NCBI GenBank assembly: GCA_027490725.1
Contig: JAIXXN010000035.1
Location: 28,628 to 92,627, forward strand
DNA length: 64,000 nt
DNA from: Oxalobacteraceae bacterium
Lineage (GTDB): Bacteria > Pseudomonadota > Gammaproteobacteria > Burkholderiales > Burkholderiaceae_D
Direction: 5' to 3'
The translations under genes and the position numbers were made by a program. Shown here piece after piece: positions 36,917 to 44,314 of the stretch (positions are counted from its first letter, which is position 1; the number at the start of each line of letters is the position of its first letter). A model generated the notes under the pieces. That model had not been told where the DNA came from and did not search any database. It saw nothing but the letters and a program-made list of their open reading frames with translations.

Positions 36917-38292
36917 GTAGTCCCATCACCGGCACCAGCGCTGGCAACAGCGCCCTGCTGGCCGCTTGCGCGGCACGGCGCGCCCGTCTGCTGGCGCAAC
37001 TGCCGCCGGGGGCCGTCGCCGTGCTGGCCACCGCGCCGGAAGTGCTGCGCAATGCCGACAGCGAATATCTTTATCGCCACGACAGCGATTTCTACTACCT
37101 GAGCGCCTTCACCGAGCCAGACAGCGTGCTGGTGCTGGTGGCAGCGCGCGCCGCAACGCCTGCCCGCGCGATGCTGTTCTGCCGCCCCAAACACCCCGAA
37201 CGGGAAATCTGGGATGGCTACCGTTATGGCCCCGAGGCCGCCTGCGCCGCCTTCGGTATGGATGCCGCCTTCCCCATCGACGATCTGGACGCGCAGATCG
37301 CCACATTGCTGGCCGATGCGCCCGCGCTCTACTACGCGCTGGGCAGCCCGCTCGATGCGCGCGTGCGGATATGGCGCGCTGCCTTGCGCCAGCAAGCCCG
37401 CAGCGGCATCAGCGCGCCGCCCAGCGACGCCGATCTGCTGCCACTGCTAGCCGAGCTGCGCCTGCGCAAAGATGACGTCGAGCTGGCCAGCATGCAGCGC
37501 GCTGCCGACATCTCCGCGCAAGCGCACGTGCGCGCCATGCGTGCCACCCGGCCCGGTATGTTCGAATACGCAGTGGAAGCGGAACTGCTCTACGAATTCC
37601 GCCGCAACGGCGCGCAGGCACCGGCCTACAACTCCATCGTTGCCAGCGGCGCGCGCGCCTGCGTGCTGCACTACAGCGCCAACAACGGCCGCTGCCTCGA
37701 TGGCGAATTGCTGCTGATTGATGCCGGCTGTGAATTCGACAGCTATGCTGCCGACATCTCGCGTACCTATCCGGTCAATGGCCGCTTCAGCTCCGCCCAG
37801 CGGCAACTGTATGAACTGGTGCTAGCCGCCCAGTCGGCTGCGCTGCAGGCCATCGCACCGGGCCAGCCGTATTCCGAGATGCATCAGGCAGCGGTCAGGG
37901 TGCTGGCGCAAGGCATGCTTGATCTGGGGCTGTTGCAGAAAGATGTACACGGCAATCTGGATGACGTGATCGCCAACCAGCACTACCGGCAGTTCTACAT
38001 GCATGGCACCGGCCACTGGCTGGGGCTGGACGTACACGACGTTGGTCAGTACCGCGACATCACAGCCGCCGACAAAGCTTCGCGTGCGCTGCAACCGGGC
38101 ATGACGCTCACCGTGGAACCGGGCATCTATGTGCGACCAGCTGCCGGTGTACCGGAGTGCTACTGGAATACCGGTATCCGCATCGAAGACGATGTGCTGG
38201 TAACCGAGCATGGCTACACCATTCTCACCGCCGGCGTACCGAAAACCGTCGCGGACATCGAACACTTAATGCAGCATTCGCAGCAATCATGA
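36913..38292 (+). CDS. pepP: Xaa-Pro aminopeptidase (aminopeptidase P)
   Basis: A 459-residue metalloprotease that removes N-terminal residues preceding proline. I choose the GTG at 36913, overlapping the murU stop, because the frame upstream only mirrors murU. The N-terminal aminopeptidase-P domain has DSDFYYLSAFTEPDSVLVLV (about residues 57-76). The metal site is complete: LLIDAGCEFDSYAADISRTY (two Asp), HGTGHWLGLDVHDVG (His), LTVEPGIYV (Glu) and GIRIEDDVLVT (Glu). The ubiH start overlaps its stop (ATGA), so murU-pepP-ubiH are chained by overlaps. Confidence 0.93.
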   Translation: MSSPITGTSAGNSALLAACAARRARLLAQLPPGAVAVLATAPEVLRNADSEYLYRHDSDFYYLSAFTEPDSVLVLVAARAATPARAMLFCRPKHPEREIWDGYRYGPEAACAAFGMDAAFPIDDLDAQIATLLADAPALYYALGSPLDARVRIWRAALRQQARSGISAPPSDADLLPLLAELRLRKDDVELASMQRAADISAQAHVRAMRATRPGMFEYAVEAELLYEFRRNGAQAPAYNSIVASGARACVLHYSANNGRCLDGELLLIDAGCEFDSYAADISRTYPVNGRFSSAQRQLYELVLAAQSAALQAIAPGQPYSEMHQAAVRVLAQGMLDLGLLQKDVHGNLDDVIANQHYRQFYMHGTGHWLGLDVHDVGQYRDITAADKASRALQPGMTLTVEPGIYVRPAAGVPECYWNTGIRIEDDVLVTEHGYTILTAGVPKTVADIEHLMQHSQQS

Positions 38293-39533
38293 GCCTTAGC
38301 GTATCTCCCGAATCAACTCCCGAATTAGCTTCCGACCCAGTGGCAGCCCCGGTCGCCGACCGCGCAACTGCAGCGGCTCCGGCCAGCCACACCATCGATT
38401 ACGACGTCGCTATCTGCGGCGCCGGTCCAGCCGGTATGGCGCTGGCCTTGCTGCTATGTCAGCGCGGCATGCCCGCTGCACGCATTGCGCTAATCGATGC
38501 GCGCTCGCTGGCCCAGGCCAGTGAGGATCCCCGTTCGCTAGCGCTGTCGTGGGGCAGCCGCCAGATTCTCGACACTATCCACGCCTGGCCTGCGATCGCC
38601 ACGCCGATCGAACAGATCCACGTTTCGCGACGCGGCCAGTTCGGTCGCAGTCTAATCGACCGCAGCGAACATCAACTTCCGGCGCTCGGCTACGTCACCC
38701 GTTACGGCGCCATCGTGCGTGCGCTGGGTGCCGCCTGCCAGCAGGCAGGATTGACGATGCTGCGACCAGCCCGCGTCGAGCAGATCGAGGAAGATGCCGA
38801 CCATGTGCGCGTGCAGCTCGGTGATGACGCGCCCGTGGTGCGCGCTGCCATTGTGGTGCAGGCCGAAGGCGGCTTATTCAGCGATCAGGCCAGCCGCGCC
38901 CAGCGTCGCGATTATCAGCAGAGTGCTGTGATTGCGCAGGTGCGCGCCAGCCGTCCGATTGCCGGTCGTGCGTATGAACGCTTTACTGAACAGGGCCCGC
39001 TGGCATTGCTGCCGCAGGATCTGGGTGGCGCTGCCGGCGAATACTCGCTGGTGTGGTGCTTGCGGCCGGACCAAGCGGCCCGCGTGCAGGCACTCGACGA
39101 TGTGCAATTCCTCGCTGAGCTGGGTGCAGCATTCGGCACACGACTGGGCAGCTTTGTTCACGCCACGCCGCGTCTGGCCTTCCCGCTGGGTCTGAACGCT
39201 GATCCGCGCAGCACCGCGCGCACTGTGGCGATCGGCAATGCTGCACAGACGCTGCACCCGGTCGCAGGTCAGGGGCTCAATCTCGGCCTGCGCGATGTGA
39301 TGGTGCTGGCGCGGCTGCTGGCGCAAGGTGCAGATCCGGCGCATCTGGCGCAATTCACGGCGCAGCGCGAGCAGGACCGCCAGACCACGGTGCGCGTCAC
39401 TGATACGATGGCGCGTATCTTCGCCAGCAATTCGCCGACGCAAGCGCTACTGGGCCTGTCGTTGACGGCGATTGATCTACTGCCACCTGCCCGCAACATG
39501 CTGGCCGAGTTGCTGATGTACGGGCGTCGCTAA
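38289..39533 (+). CDS. ubiH: FAD-dependent ubiquinone-biosynthesis hydroxylase (UbiH/UbiF family)
   Basis: A 414-residue flavin monooxygenase that hydroxylates the ubiquinone ring. The start ATG overlaps the pepP stop. After a 36-residue Pro/Ala-rich extension comes the dinucleotide fold DYDVAICGAGPAGMALALLL (about residues 38-57). The FAD/NADPH-linked stretch (SEDPRSLALSWGSRQIL) and the second FAD motif (GNAAQTLHPVAGQGLNLGLR, about 317-336) are intact. The pepP-ubiH pairing, as in E. coli, favours UbiH, but UbiF- or VisC-type activity is possible. The extension is unusual for the family. Confidence 0.87.
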   Translation: MSLSVSPESTPELASDPVAAPVADRATAAAPASHTIDYDVAICGAGPAGMALALLLCQRGMPAARIALIDARSLAQASEDPRSLALSWGSRQILDTIHAWPAIATPIEQIHVSRRGQFGRSLIDRSEHQLPALGYVTRYGAIVRALGAACQQAGLTMLRPARVEQIEEDADHVRVQLGDDAPVVRAAIVVQAEGGLFSDQASRAQRRDYQQSAVIAQVRASRPIAGRAYERFTEQGPLALLPQDLGGAAGEYSLVWCLRPDQAARVQALDDVQFLAELGAAFGTRLGSFVHATPRLAFPLGLNADPRSTARTVAIGNAAQTLHPVAGQGLNLGLRDVMVLARLLAQGADPAHLAQFTAQREQDRQTTVRVTDTMARIFASNSPTQALLGLSLTAIDLLPPARNMLAELLMYGRR

Positions 39534-39594
39534 AAAGGCGTCTACAGGGTAGGACGTTTCTTCGGCGATTGAGGGGGAACGCTTGTGCTGGCGG

Positions 39595-39648
39595 CGTTGG
39601 CGTTGGCGTTGGCGTTGGCGTTGGCGTTGGCGTTGGCGTTGGCGTTGG
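39595..39648. repeat. Hexamer microsatellite, CGTTGG x 9
   Basis: Nine perfect copies of CGTTGG, 61 bp after the ubiH stop. Because the unit is 6 bp, copy-number change would not shift a reading frame. Frames across it give only Leu-Ala, Arg-Trp or Ala-Asn dipeptide runs. Confidence 0.95.
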
Positions 39649-39676
39649 CGGCAGCAACCGCTGAAGATAATGAGTC

Positions 39677-39730
39677 GGTTGCGGTTGCGGTTGCGGTTGC
39701 GGTTGCGGTTGCGGTTGCGGTTGCGGTTGC
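39677..39730. repeat. Hexamer microsatellite, GGTTGC x 9
   Basis: Nine perfect copies of GGTTGC, 28 bp after the first hexamer array. Unit length and copy number equal those of the first array, but the sequence differs. Frames give Val-Ala or Ala-Thr runs. Confidence 0.95.
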
Positions 39731-39840
39731 TGAGGCTGAACCTGTTACGGCAGCTCGTGCCGCCACGAGCAAACTTGCTCCAGTATCTCCGGCAACGCAG
39801 TATGGGGGTGCTCCGCCGCGCTGCGTGTGGTAAACCCTCT

Positions 39841-39950
39841 CCTTTTTTCTCTCTTTTCCTCTCTTTCTTCCTCTTTTCCTCTCTTTTCCTCTCTTTCCAT
39901 CTCCAGCCCTCTCTTTTCTTCTCTTTTGCTCTGCTTTTGCACTATTTTTG
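39841..39950. repeat. Pyrimidine-rich tandem array with 10-bp period
   Basis: About eleven consecutive 10-bp units, consensus CTCTTTTCCT. The units at 39851, 39871 and 39881 match it exactly, and most others differ at 1-4 positions. Outer units are the most diverged. Together with 39981-40040 it forms a long inverted repeat that could fold into a cruciform or a triplex. Confidence 0.85.
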
Positions 39951-39980
39951 CTGCGTTGAACTTTATTTGCGGGGCTAAGT

Positions 39981-40040
39981 CAAAGCAGAGGAAATGAGAG
40001 GAAACGAGAGCAAAGCAGAACAAAAGAGAGGAAAAAAGAG
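39981..40040. repeat. Purine-rich tandem array, inverted partner of the pyrimidine array
   Basis: Six 10-bp units such as GAAATGAGAG and CAAAAGAGAG; the consensus GAAAAGAGAG is the reverse complement of the pyrimidine-array unit in another register. Flanks are also inverted: TGTGGTAAAC at 39826-39835 and GTTTACCACA at 40044-40053. The proposed start of the next gene lies in or just after this array. Confidence 0.85.
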
Positions 40041-40470
40041 AGTGTTTACCACAGTGATCGCGGCACTCGACCCCAACACCCTGCTGCGGCTAATTCAGCA
40101 CCTGCAGCGGGCGGGACAGCCACAAGATGTCAGTGCGGCCATCAATACCGCACTCGGCTACTGGCTCGACGAGCAACTCAAAATTGCCTCCGAGCCCCCT
40201 GCGGCCCGCCAACGCGGCTACCAGTGGAAGACCGTGTTTCTTCCTGAGGGCAGCGCCCTGCGCTCATGGAGCTATGGCGAGCACAACTACGCCGAAGTCA
40301 TCGGCGACCAGATCATTCATCAAGGACGCTCCGTCACCCCCAACCAGTTTGCCCGCTCGTTCGCGCGTACCACGCGCAATGCCTGGTTCGACCTCTCCGT
40401 GCGCCTGCCGGGCGAACGCTTCTACACTATTGCCAGCCGCCTGCGCGCCGCATCGCTCGAGAAAAAATAA
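39994..40470 (+). CDS. Conserved-looking protein of unknown function
   Basis: The frame codes for 158 residues from the ATG at 39994, or 142 from the GTG at 40042 (FTTVIAALDPNTLLRLIQHL). The first 16 residues of the longer version (RGNESKAEQKRGKKR) are coded by the purine repeat array and are probably not native protein. GAGAGGAAAAAAGAGA before the GTG could serve as ribosome site, so the shorter start is attractive. The body is compact and mostly soluble: LIQHLQRAGQPQDVSAAINT, ALGYWLDEQLK, then YQWKTVFLPEGSALRSWSYG and a Trp/Phe-containing end. No signal peptide. A DNA- or RNA-associated role is possible but not shown. Confidence 0.65.
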   Translation: MRGNESKAEQKRGKKRVFTTVIAALDPNTLLRLIQHLQRAGQPQDVSAAINTALGYWLDEQLKIASEPPAARQRGYQWKTVFLPEGSALRSWSYGEHNYAEVIGDQIIHQGRSVTPNQFARSFARTTRNAWFDLSVRLPGERFYTIASRLRAASLEKK

Positions 40471-40502
40471 AAAACGGCGCCCATGATCACTCATGGACGC
40501 CG
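40471..40502 (-). terminator. Terminator of the pnt operon
   Basis: CGGCGCCCATGA / TCATGGACGCCG stem (one mismatch) with a TTTTTTATTTTTT run on the minus strand, 38 bp after the pntB stop. It may also help end the convergent unknown gene. Confidence 0.85.
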
Positions 40503-40540
40503 CTTTGACGAAGCCTAGACCGCGGCTTGCAAGCTGCAGA

Positions 40541-42010
40541 TTACTCGACCGCCTTCACCATATCCTCGATGACCTTCTTGGCATCACCAAACACCATCAT
40601 GGTATTCGCCTGATAGAACAGCTCATTATCCAGACCGGCATAACCGGAAGCCATCGAGCGCTTGTTGACGATAATGCTCTTGGCCTTGTACGCCTCCAGA
40701 ATCGGCATCCCGGCAATCGGCGAACTCGGATCCTTGGCCGCAGGATTGACCACGTCATTCGCGCCCAGAATCAGCACCACATCGGTCTGACCGAATTCAC
40801 CATTGATGTCTTCCATCTCGAACACCTGATCGTAGGGCACCTCGGCTTCTGCCAGCAGCACGTTCATATGCCCCGGCATACGGCCAGCCACCGGGTGAAT
40901 CGCATATTTCACGCTCACGCCCTTGTGGGTCAGCTTCTCCACCAGCTCCTTCAGTGCGTGCTGGGCGCGCGCCACCGCCAGACCATAGCCCGGCACAATG
41001 ATCACGCTCTCCGCATTGGCCATGATGAACGACGCATCATCGGCCGAACCGGATTTAACCGGACGCTGCTCCTTGCTGCCGCCACTGGCCGCTTCCGCCG
41101 GCGCACCACCGAAACCACCCAGAATCACATTGAAGAACGAACGGTTCATCGCCTTGCACATGATGTAGGACAGAATCGCACCCGACGAACCCACCAGCGA
41201 ACCGGCGATAATCAGCATCGCGTTATTCAGCGAGAAACCGATGCCTGCCGCCGCCCAGCCCGAGTACGAGTTCAGCATCGACACCACTACCGGCATATCC
41301 GCACCACCGATAGGAATGATGATCAGCACACCGAGTACAAACGCAATCGCCGTCATGATCAGGAACGGCACCCATGCCGGCTGCGTGCCACCATCGAAGC
41401 AGAACACCAGACCCAGACCGACCATGGTCACCGCCAGCACCAGATTCAGCATATGCTGACCGGCGAAGTTCACCGGCGCGCCCTGGAACAGACGGAATTT
41501 GTACTTACCCGACAGCTTACCGAACGCGATCACCGAACCGGAGAAAGTAATCGCGCCCACGAAGGTCCCGATAAATAGCTCGATACGATTCCCGAATGGC
41601 AGCGCCTCGCCAGCCTGCGCGATTCCGAAGGCATGCGGCTCCGACACGGCAGCCACCGCGATACACACCGCCGCCAGACCGATCAGCGAGTGCATCGCCG
41701 CCACCAGTTCCGGCATCTTGGTCATCTCGACTTTTTTCGCCAGCAGTGCGCCGATACCGCCGCCCACCACCACGCCCAGTGCCACCAGCTTGAAGCCACC
41801 GCTGGCTGCATGACCGGCGCTAGCCGCCATATCCTGCAGCTTGAAGATCAGCGCTACCGTGGTCACCGCCGCAATGGCCATCCCGCTCATGCCGAAGGCA
41901 TTCCCGGCGCGCGCCGTGGCAGGCGACGACAGGCCTTTGAGTGCCTGAATAAAGCACACCGAGGCGATCAGATACAGCAGGGTAACCAGATTCATGGAGA
42001 TGCCGCTCAT
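40541..42010 (-). CDS. pntB: NAD(P) transhydrogenase subunit beta
   Basis: Membrane and NADP-binding subunit of the proton-translocating transhydrogenase, 489 residues. About nine membrane helices fill the first 300 residues. The C-terminal NADP domain carries IIVPGYGLAVARAQHALKEL (about residues 345-364), HPVAGRMPGHMNVLLAEAEVPYDQ and LILGANDVVNPAAKDP. The start overlaps the pntAB stop (ATGA). The complex exchanges hydride between NADH and NADP using the proton gradient, supplying NADPH. Confidence 0.96.
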   Translation of the reverse strand: MSGISMNLVTLLYLIASVCFIQALKGLSSPATARAGNAFGMSGMAIAAVTTVALIFKLQDMAASAGHAASGGFKLVALGVVVGGGIGALLAKKVEMTKMPELVAAMHSLIGLAAVCIAVAAVSEPHAFGIAQAGEALPFGNRIELFIGTFVGAITFSGSVIAFGKLSGKYKFRLFQGAPVNFAGQHMLNLVLAVTMVGLGLVFCFDGGTQPAWVPFLIMTAIAFVLGVLIIIPIGGADMPVVVSMLNSYSGWAAAGIGFSLNNAMLIIAGSLVGSSGAILSYIMCKAMNRSFFNVILGGFGGAPAEAASGGSKEQRPVKSGSADDASFIMANAESVIIVPGYGLAVARAQHALKELVEKLTHKGVSVKYAIHPVAGRMPGHMNVLLAEAEVPYDQVFEMEDINGEFGQTDVVLILGANDVVNPAAKDPSSPIAGMPILEAYKAKSIIVNKRSMASGYAGLDNELFYQANTMMVFGDAKKVIEDMVKAVE

Positions 42011-42339
42011 GCCTGCTCCCCTTGCTTGGCGTCTGCCACTTTCGGAGCTTTAGGCGCCTTCTTCTTGAACATTTCCAGCATGCGCTGGGTCACCAGAAAA
42101 CCGCCGAACACATTCACGGCCGCCAGCGCCACCGCGATAGTGCCAGCGATCTGACCAACCGGGCCTTCCGTCAGCGCAGCGGCCAGCATGGCACCGACAA
42201 TGATGATCGCCGAGACTGCATTGGTCACCGCCATCAGCGGCGTATGCAATGCCGGCGTCACGGTCCACACCACGTGGTAGCCGACATAGATGGCCAGCAC
42301 GAAGATGATCAGATTGATGATGGTATGGCTCACTTCCAT
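42007..42339 (-). CDS. pntAB: NAD(P) transhydrogenase subunit alpha part 2
   Basis: A small membrane subunit of 110 residues, starting at the ATG at 42339, which has an excellent GGAGG 6 bp upstream. Three helices are visible (TIINLIIFVLAIYVGYHVV, NAVSAIIIVGAMLAAAL, GTIAVALAAVNVFGGF). In E. coli this part is fused to the C-terminus of PntA; here it is separate, the three-gene arrangement common in proteobacteria such as Rhodospirillum. The tail is Lys-rich. Confidence 0.93.
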   Translation of the reverse strand: MEVSHTIINLIIFVLAIYVGYHVVWTVTPALHTPLMAVTNAVSAIIIVGAMLAAALTEGPVGQIAGTIAVALAAVNVFGGFLVTQRMLEMFKKKAPKAPKVADAKQGEQA

Positions 42340-42350
42340 AAAACCTCCTT

Positions 42351-43463
42351 TTATTTTCTCAGCAGTTCGCCACCGCTGCACAGCAGCGTGGCTTTGAGGA
42401 TGTCGTCTTCGCGGTCGATCACCAGCTGGTCTTCCTTGTTGATGATCAGCTTCAGGAAGTCCAGCACATTGCGCGCATACAGGGCCGACGCATCGGCCGC
42501 CACCAGCGTCGCCAGATCCGGCTGGCCGACGATATGCACACCATGGCGCACCACCGTTTCATTGAGCACCGACAGCGGGCAGTTACCGCCTTGCGAGACC
42601 GCCAGATCGACGATCACCGAACCGGGTTTCATGGCTTTCACCGTGTCTTCGGAAATCAGCACCGGCGCTTTACGCCCCGGGATCAGCGCAGTGGTGATGA
42701 TGATGTCGGCCTGCTTGGCGCGTTCATGCACCAGCGCCGCCTGACGTGCCAGCCAGTCGGCCGGCATTGGCCGCGCATAGCCGCCCACCCCTTGTGCAAT
42801 TTCCTTTTCCTCATCGGTCAGGAACGGCACGTCGATAAACTTCGCGCCCAGCGATTCCACCTGCTCCTTCACGGGTGGACGCACATCGGACGCTTCGATC
42901 ACTGCGCCAAGTCGCTTGGCCGTAGCAATCGCCTGCAAGCCCGCCACACCCACGCCCATGATCAGCACACGTGCCGCTTTCACCGTACCGGCCGCCGTCA
43001 TCAGCATCGGCATGAAGCGCTGGTAGGTATTCGCTGCCACCATCACCGCCTTGTAACCGGCGATGTTGGCCTGCGAGGACAGCACGTCCATCGACTGCGC
43101 GCGGGTAATGCGCGGCACCGCTTCCAGCGCAAACGCCTGCAGACCTGCAGATGCCATGGCAGCGTTGTTGTCTGCATCAAATGGATTGAGCATACCGATC
43201 AACACCGTCCCGGCGCTCATCAGCCCCCGTTCGGCAGCATCCGGTGCACGCACCTTCAGAACCACGTCGGCCCCGAACGCTTCCGCGGCCGTGCCAATCT
43301 GCGCGCCTGCAGCCAGATACGCTTGGTCCGTCACCGATGCGGCCAGCCCTGCACCTGCCTGCACGATGATGCTGTGCTTAACCGCCAGCTTCTTGACGGT
43401 CTCGGGCGTCGCCGCAACCCGGGTTTCACCCGGCCGCGTCTCGGCCGGTATGCCTATTCTCAT
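42351..43463 (-). CDS. pntAA: NAD(P) transhydrogenase subunit alpha part 1
   Basis: NAD(H)-binding soluble subunit, 370 residues. I use the ATG at 43463 (MRIGIPAETRPGETRVAATP) because GGGAGG lies just upstream; the longer frame reads through that ribosome site from a TTG. The Rossmann motif VLIMGVGVAGLQAIATAKRL (about residues 164-183) and the mobile loop region with PGRKAPVLISEDTVKAM (about 263-279) are present. It resembles alanine dehydrogenase, but the linked pntAB and pntB settle the identity. It is the first gene of the operon, with a long AT-rich region upstream. Confidence 0.95.
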   Translation of the reverse strand: MRIGIPAETRPGETRVAATPETVKKLAVKHSIIVQAGAGLAASVTDQAYLAAGAQIGTAAEAFGADVVLKVRAPDAAERGLMSAGTVLIGMLNPFDADNNAAMASAGLQAFALEAVPRITRAQSMDVLSSQANIAGYKAVMVAANTYQRFMPMLMTAAGTVKAARVLIMGVGVAGLQAIATAKRLGAVIEASDVRPPVKEQVESLGAKFIDVPFLTDEEKEIAQGVGGYARPMPADWLARQAALVHERAKQADIIITTALIPGRKAPVLISEDTVKAMKPGSVIVDLAVSQGGNCPLSVLNETVVRHGVHIVGQPDLATLVAADASALYARNVLDFLKLIINKEDQLVIDREDDILKATLLCSGGELLRK

Positions 43464-43777
43464 GCTGCCTCCCAAGGATTAATAAACTGACTAGAATCTA
43501 ACACGGAATGCCGGAGCCGCCCTCGGCAGTCTCCCCCTTCGATGGCCCCATCATACTTAATACGTATTTATCAATAAATGTCGCATTTATCACTACATTT
43601 ATTACAAAATGTCATCTATTGCCGTTAAAACACTTAATCTAGCTCAAGTACACCTAGTGCAGTGTGGCATTGTTGCCAAAGTTTGCGCTATTTCAATGTC
43701 GTATCCATGACACGGCGTCGCCGCAGCGCCGAAACGGCCGGAACAGGCTAAAATGTCGGCTCTTTCAAGGATCGCCT
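43464..43777. promoter_or_regulatory. Divergent 314-bp control region of pnt and nudix-mnmA
   Basis: AT-rich centre with overlapping symmetric elements: AAATGTCGCATTT (43577-43589) and ACATTT-6 bp-AAATGT (43594-43611). Several copies of ATTTATC/CATTTAT also occur. They look like regulator sites for one or both flanking transcripts. No coding frame or RNA gene is evident. Confidence 0.45.
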
Positions 43778-44275
43778 ATGCCCCGTATCTGGAAACCCTC
43801 TGTGACCGTTGCCGCCATCATTGAAAAAGATGGCAAATTTCTGCTGATCGAAGAACAGACCAGCGATGGCATCCGTATCAACCAGCCCGCCGGTCACCTC
43901 GACCCGCACGAATCGCTGGAGCAGGCGGTGATCCGCGAAACGCTGGAAGAAACCGCGCACGACTTCACGCCGACCGCACTGGTGGGCATGTATATGTCGC
44001 GCTACACCTCCAACCGCACTGGCGAAGAAGTCACCTATCTGCGCTTTACCTTCTGCGGTACGCCGGGCCAGCAGCATGACCGCCCGCTCGACGAAGGCAT
44101 ATTGCGCACCATGTGGCTGACGCGCGACGAACTGGCCGCCTGCGCCGAACGGCACCGCAGCCCCACCGTGCTGCAGTGCGTGGACGAATATCTGGCTGGC
44201 CACCGCGCCCCGCTGCACCTGCTGCAGACGCATGCCTCGGTGTTCCTGTCGGCGCCCGACAGCAGTCACGGTTAA
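43778..44275 (+). CDS. nudJ: Nudix hydrolase (NudJ-like phosphatase)
   Basis: A 165-residue Nudix protein starting at the ATG at 43778, with AAGGA 6 bp upstream. The Nudix box is readable: GHLDPHESLEQAVIRETLEETAHDF, with REtxEE metal ligands at about residues 56-62. The order nudix-mnmA on one strand is typical of betaproteobacteria and gammaproteobacteria. The E. coli homologue next to mnmA is NudJ, which hydrolyses nucleotide di/triphosphates and HMP-PP. Substrate here is by analogy. The gap to mnmA is 39 bp. Confidence 0.87.
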   Translation: MPRIWKPSVTVAAIIEKDGKFLLIEEQTSDGIRINQPAGHLDPHESLEQAVIRETLEETAHDFTPTALVGMYMSRYTSNRTGEEVTYLRFTFCGTPGQQHDRPLDEGILRTMWLTRDELAACAERHRSPTVLQCVDEYLAGHRAPLHLLQTHASVFLSAPDSSHG

Positions 44276-44314
44276 GCCCCGGATTGATATCAGTAACAGT
44301 TTTCAGGAAATAAA

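Larger units (their letters stand above)
39534..39993. other. 460-bp intergenic island of simple repeats
   Basis: Between ubiH and the unknown 158-residue gene there is no convincing coding sequence. The island holds two nine-copy hexamer arrays (39595-39648, 39677-39730), then a pyrimidine-rich decamer array (39841-39950) and the beginning of its purine-rich counterpart (39981 onward). Open frames here (for example 39542-39772 minus and 39585-39833 plus) are products of the repeats: they are dipeptide runs with no ribosome site I trust. Confidence 0.8.

Noticed and set aside
39595..39730. CRISPR array
   Set aside because: Units are 6 bp with no spacers, and no cas genes are in the window.
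39542..39772. Small minus-strand secreted protein with Ala-Thr and Ala-Asn repeats
   Set aside because: The start region has no signal peptide and no convincing ribosome site, and the frame is created by the microsatellites.
39583..39978. Repeat-coded proteins (Arg-Trp, Leu-Ala, Val-Ala, Ala-Thr and Ala-Asn runs)
   Set aside because: They arise because the hexamer arrays keep every frame open. There is no good ribosome site, and the continuation is low-complexity.
39826..40053. Insertion sequence or MITE
   Set aside because: Inverted ends exist, but there is no transposase and no clear target-site duplication. The interior is simple repeat, so I report it only as an inverted repeat.
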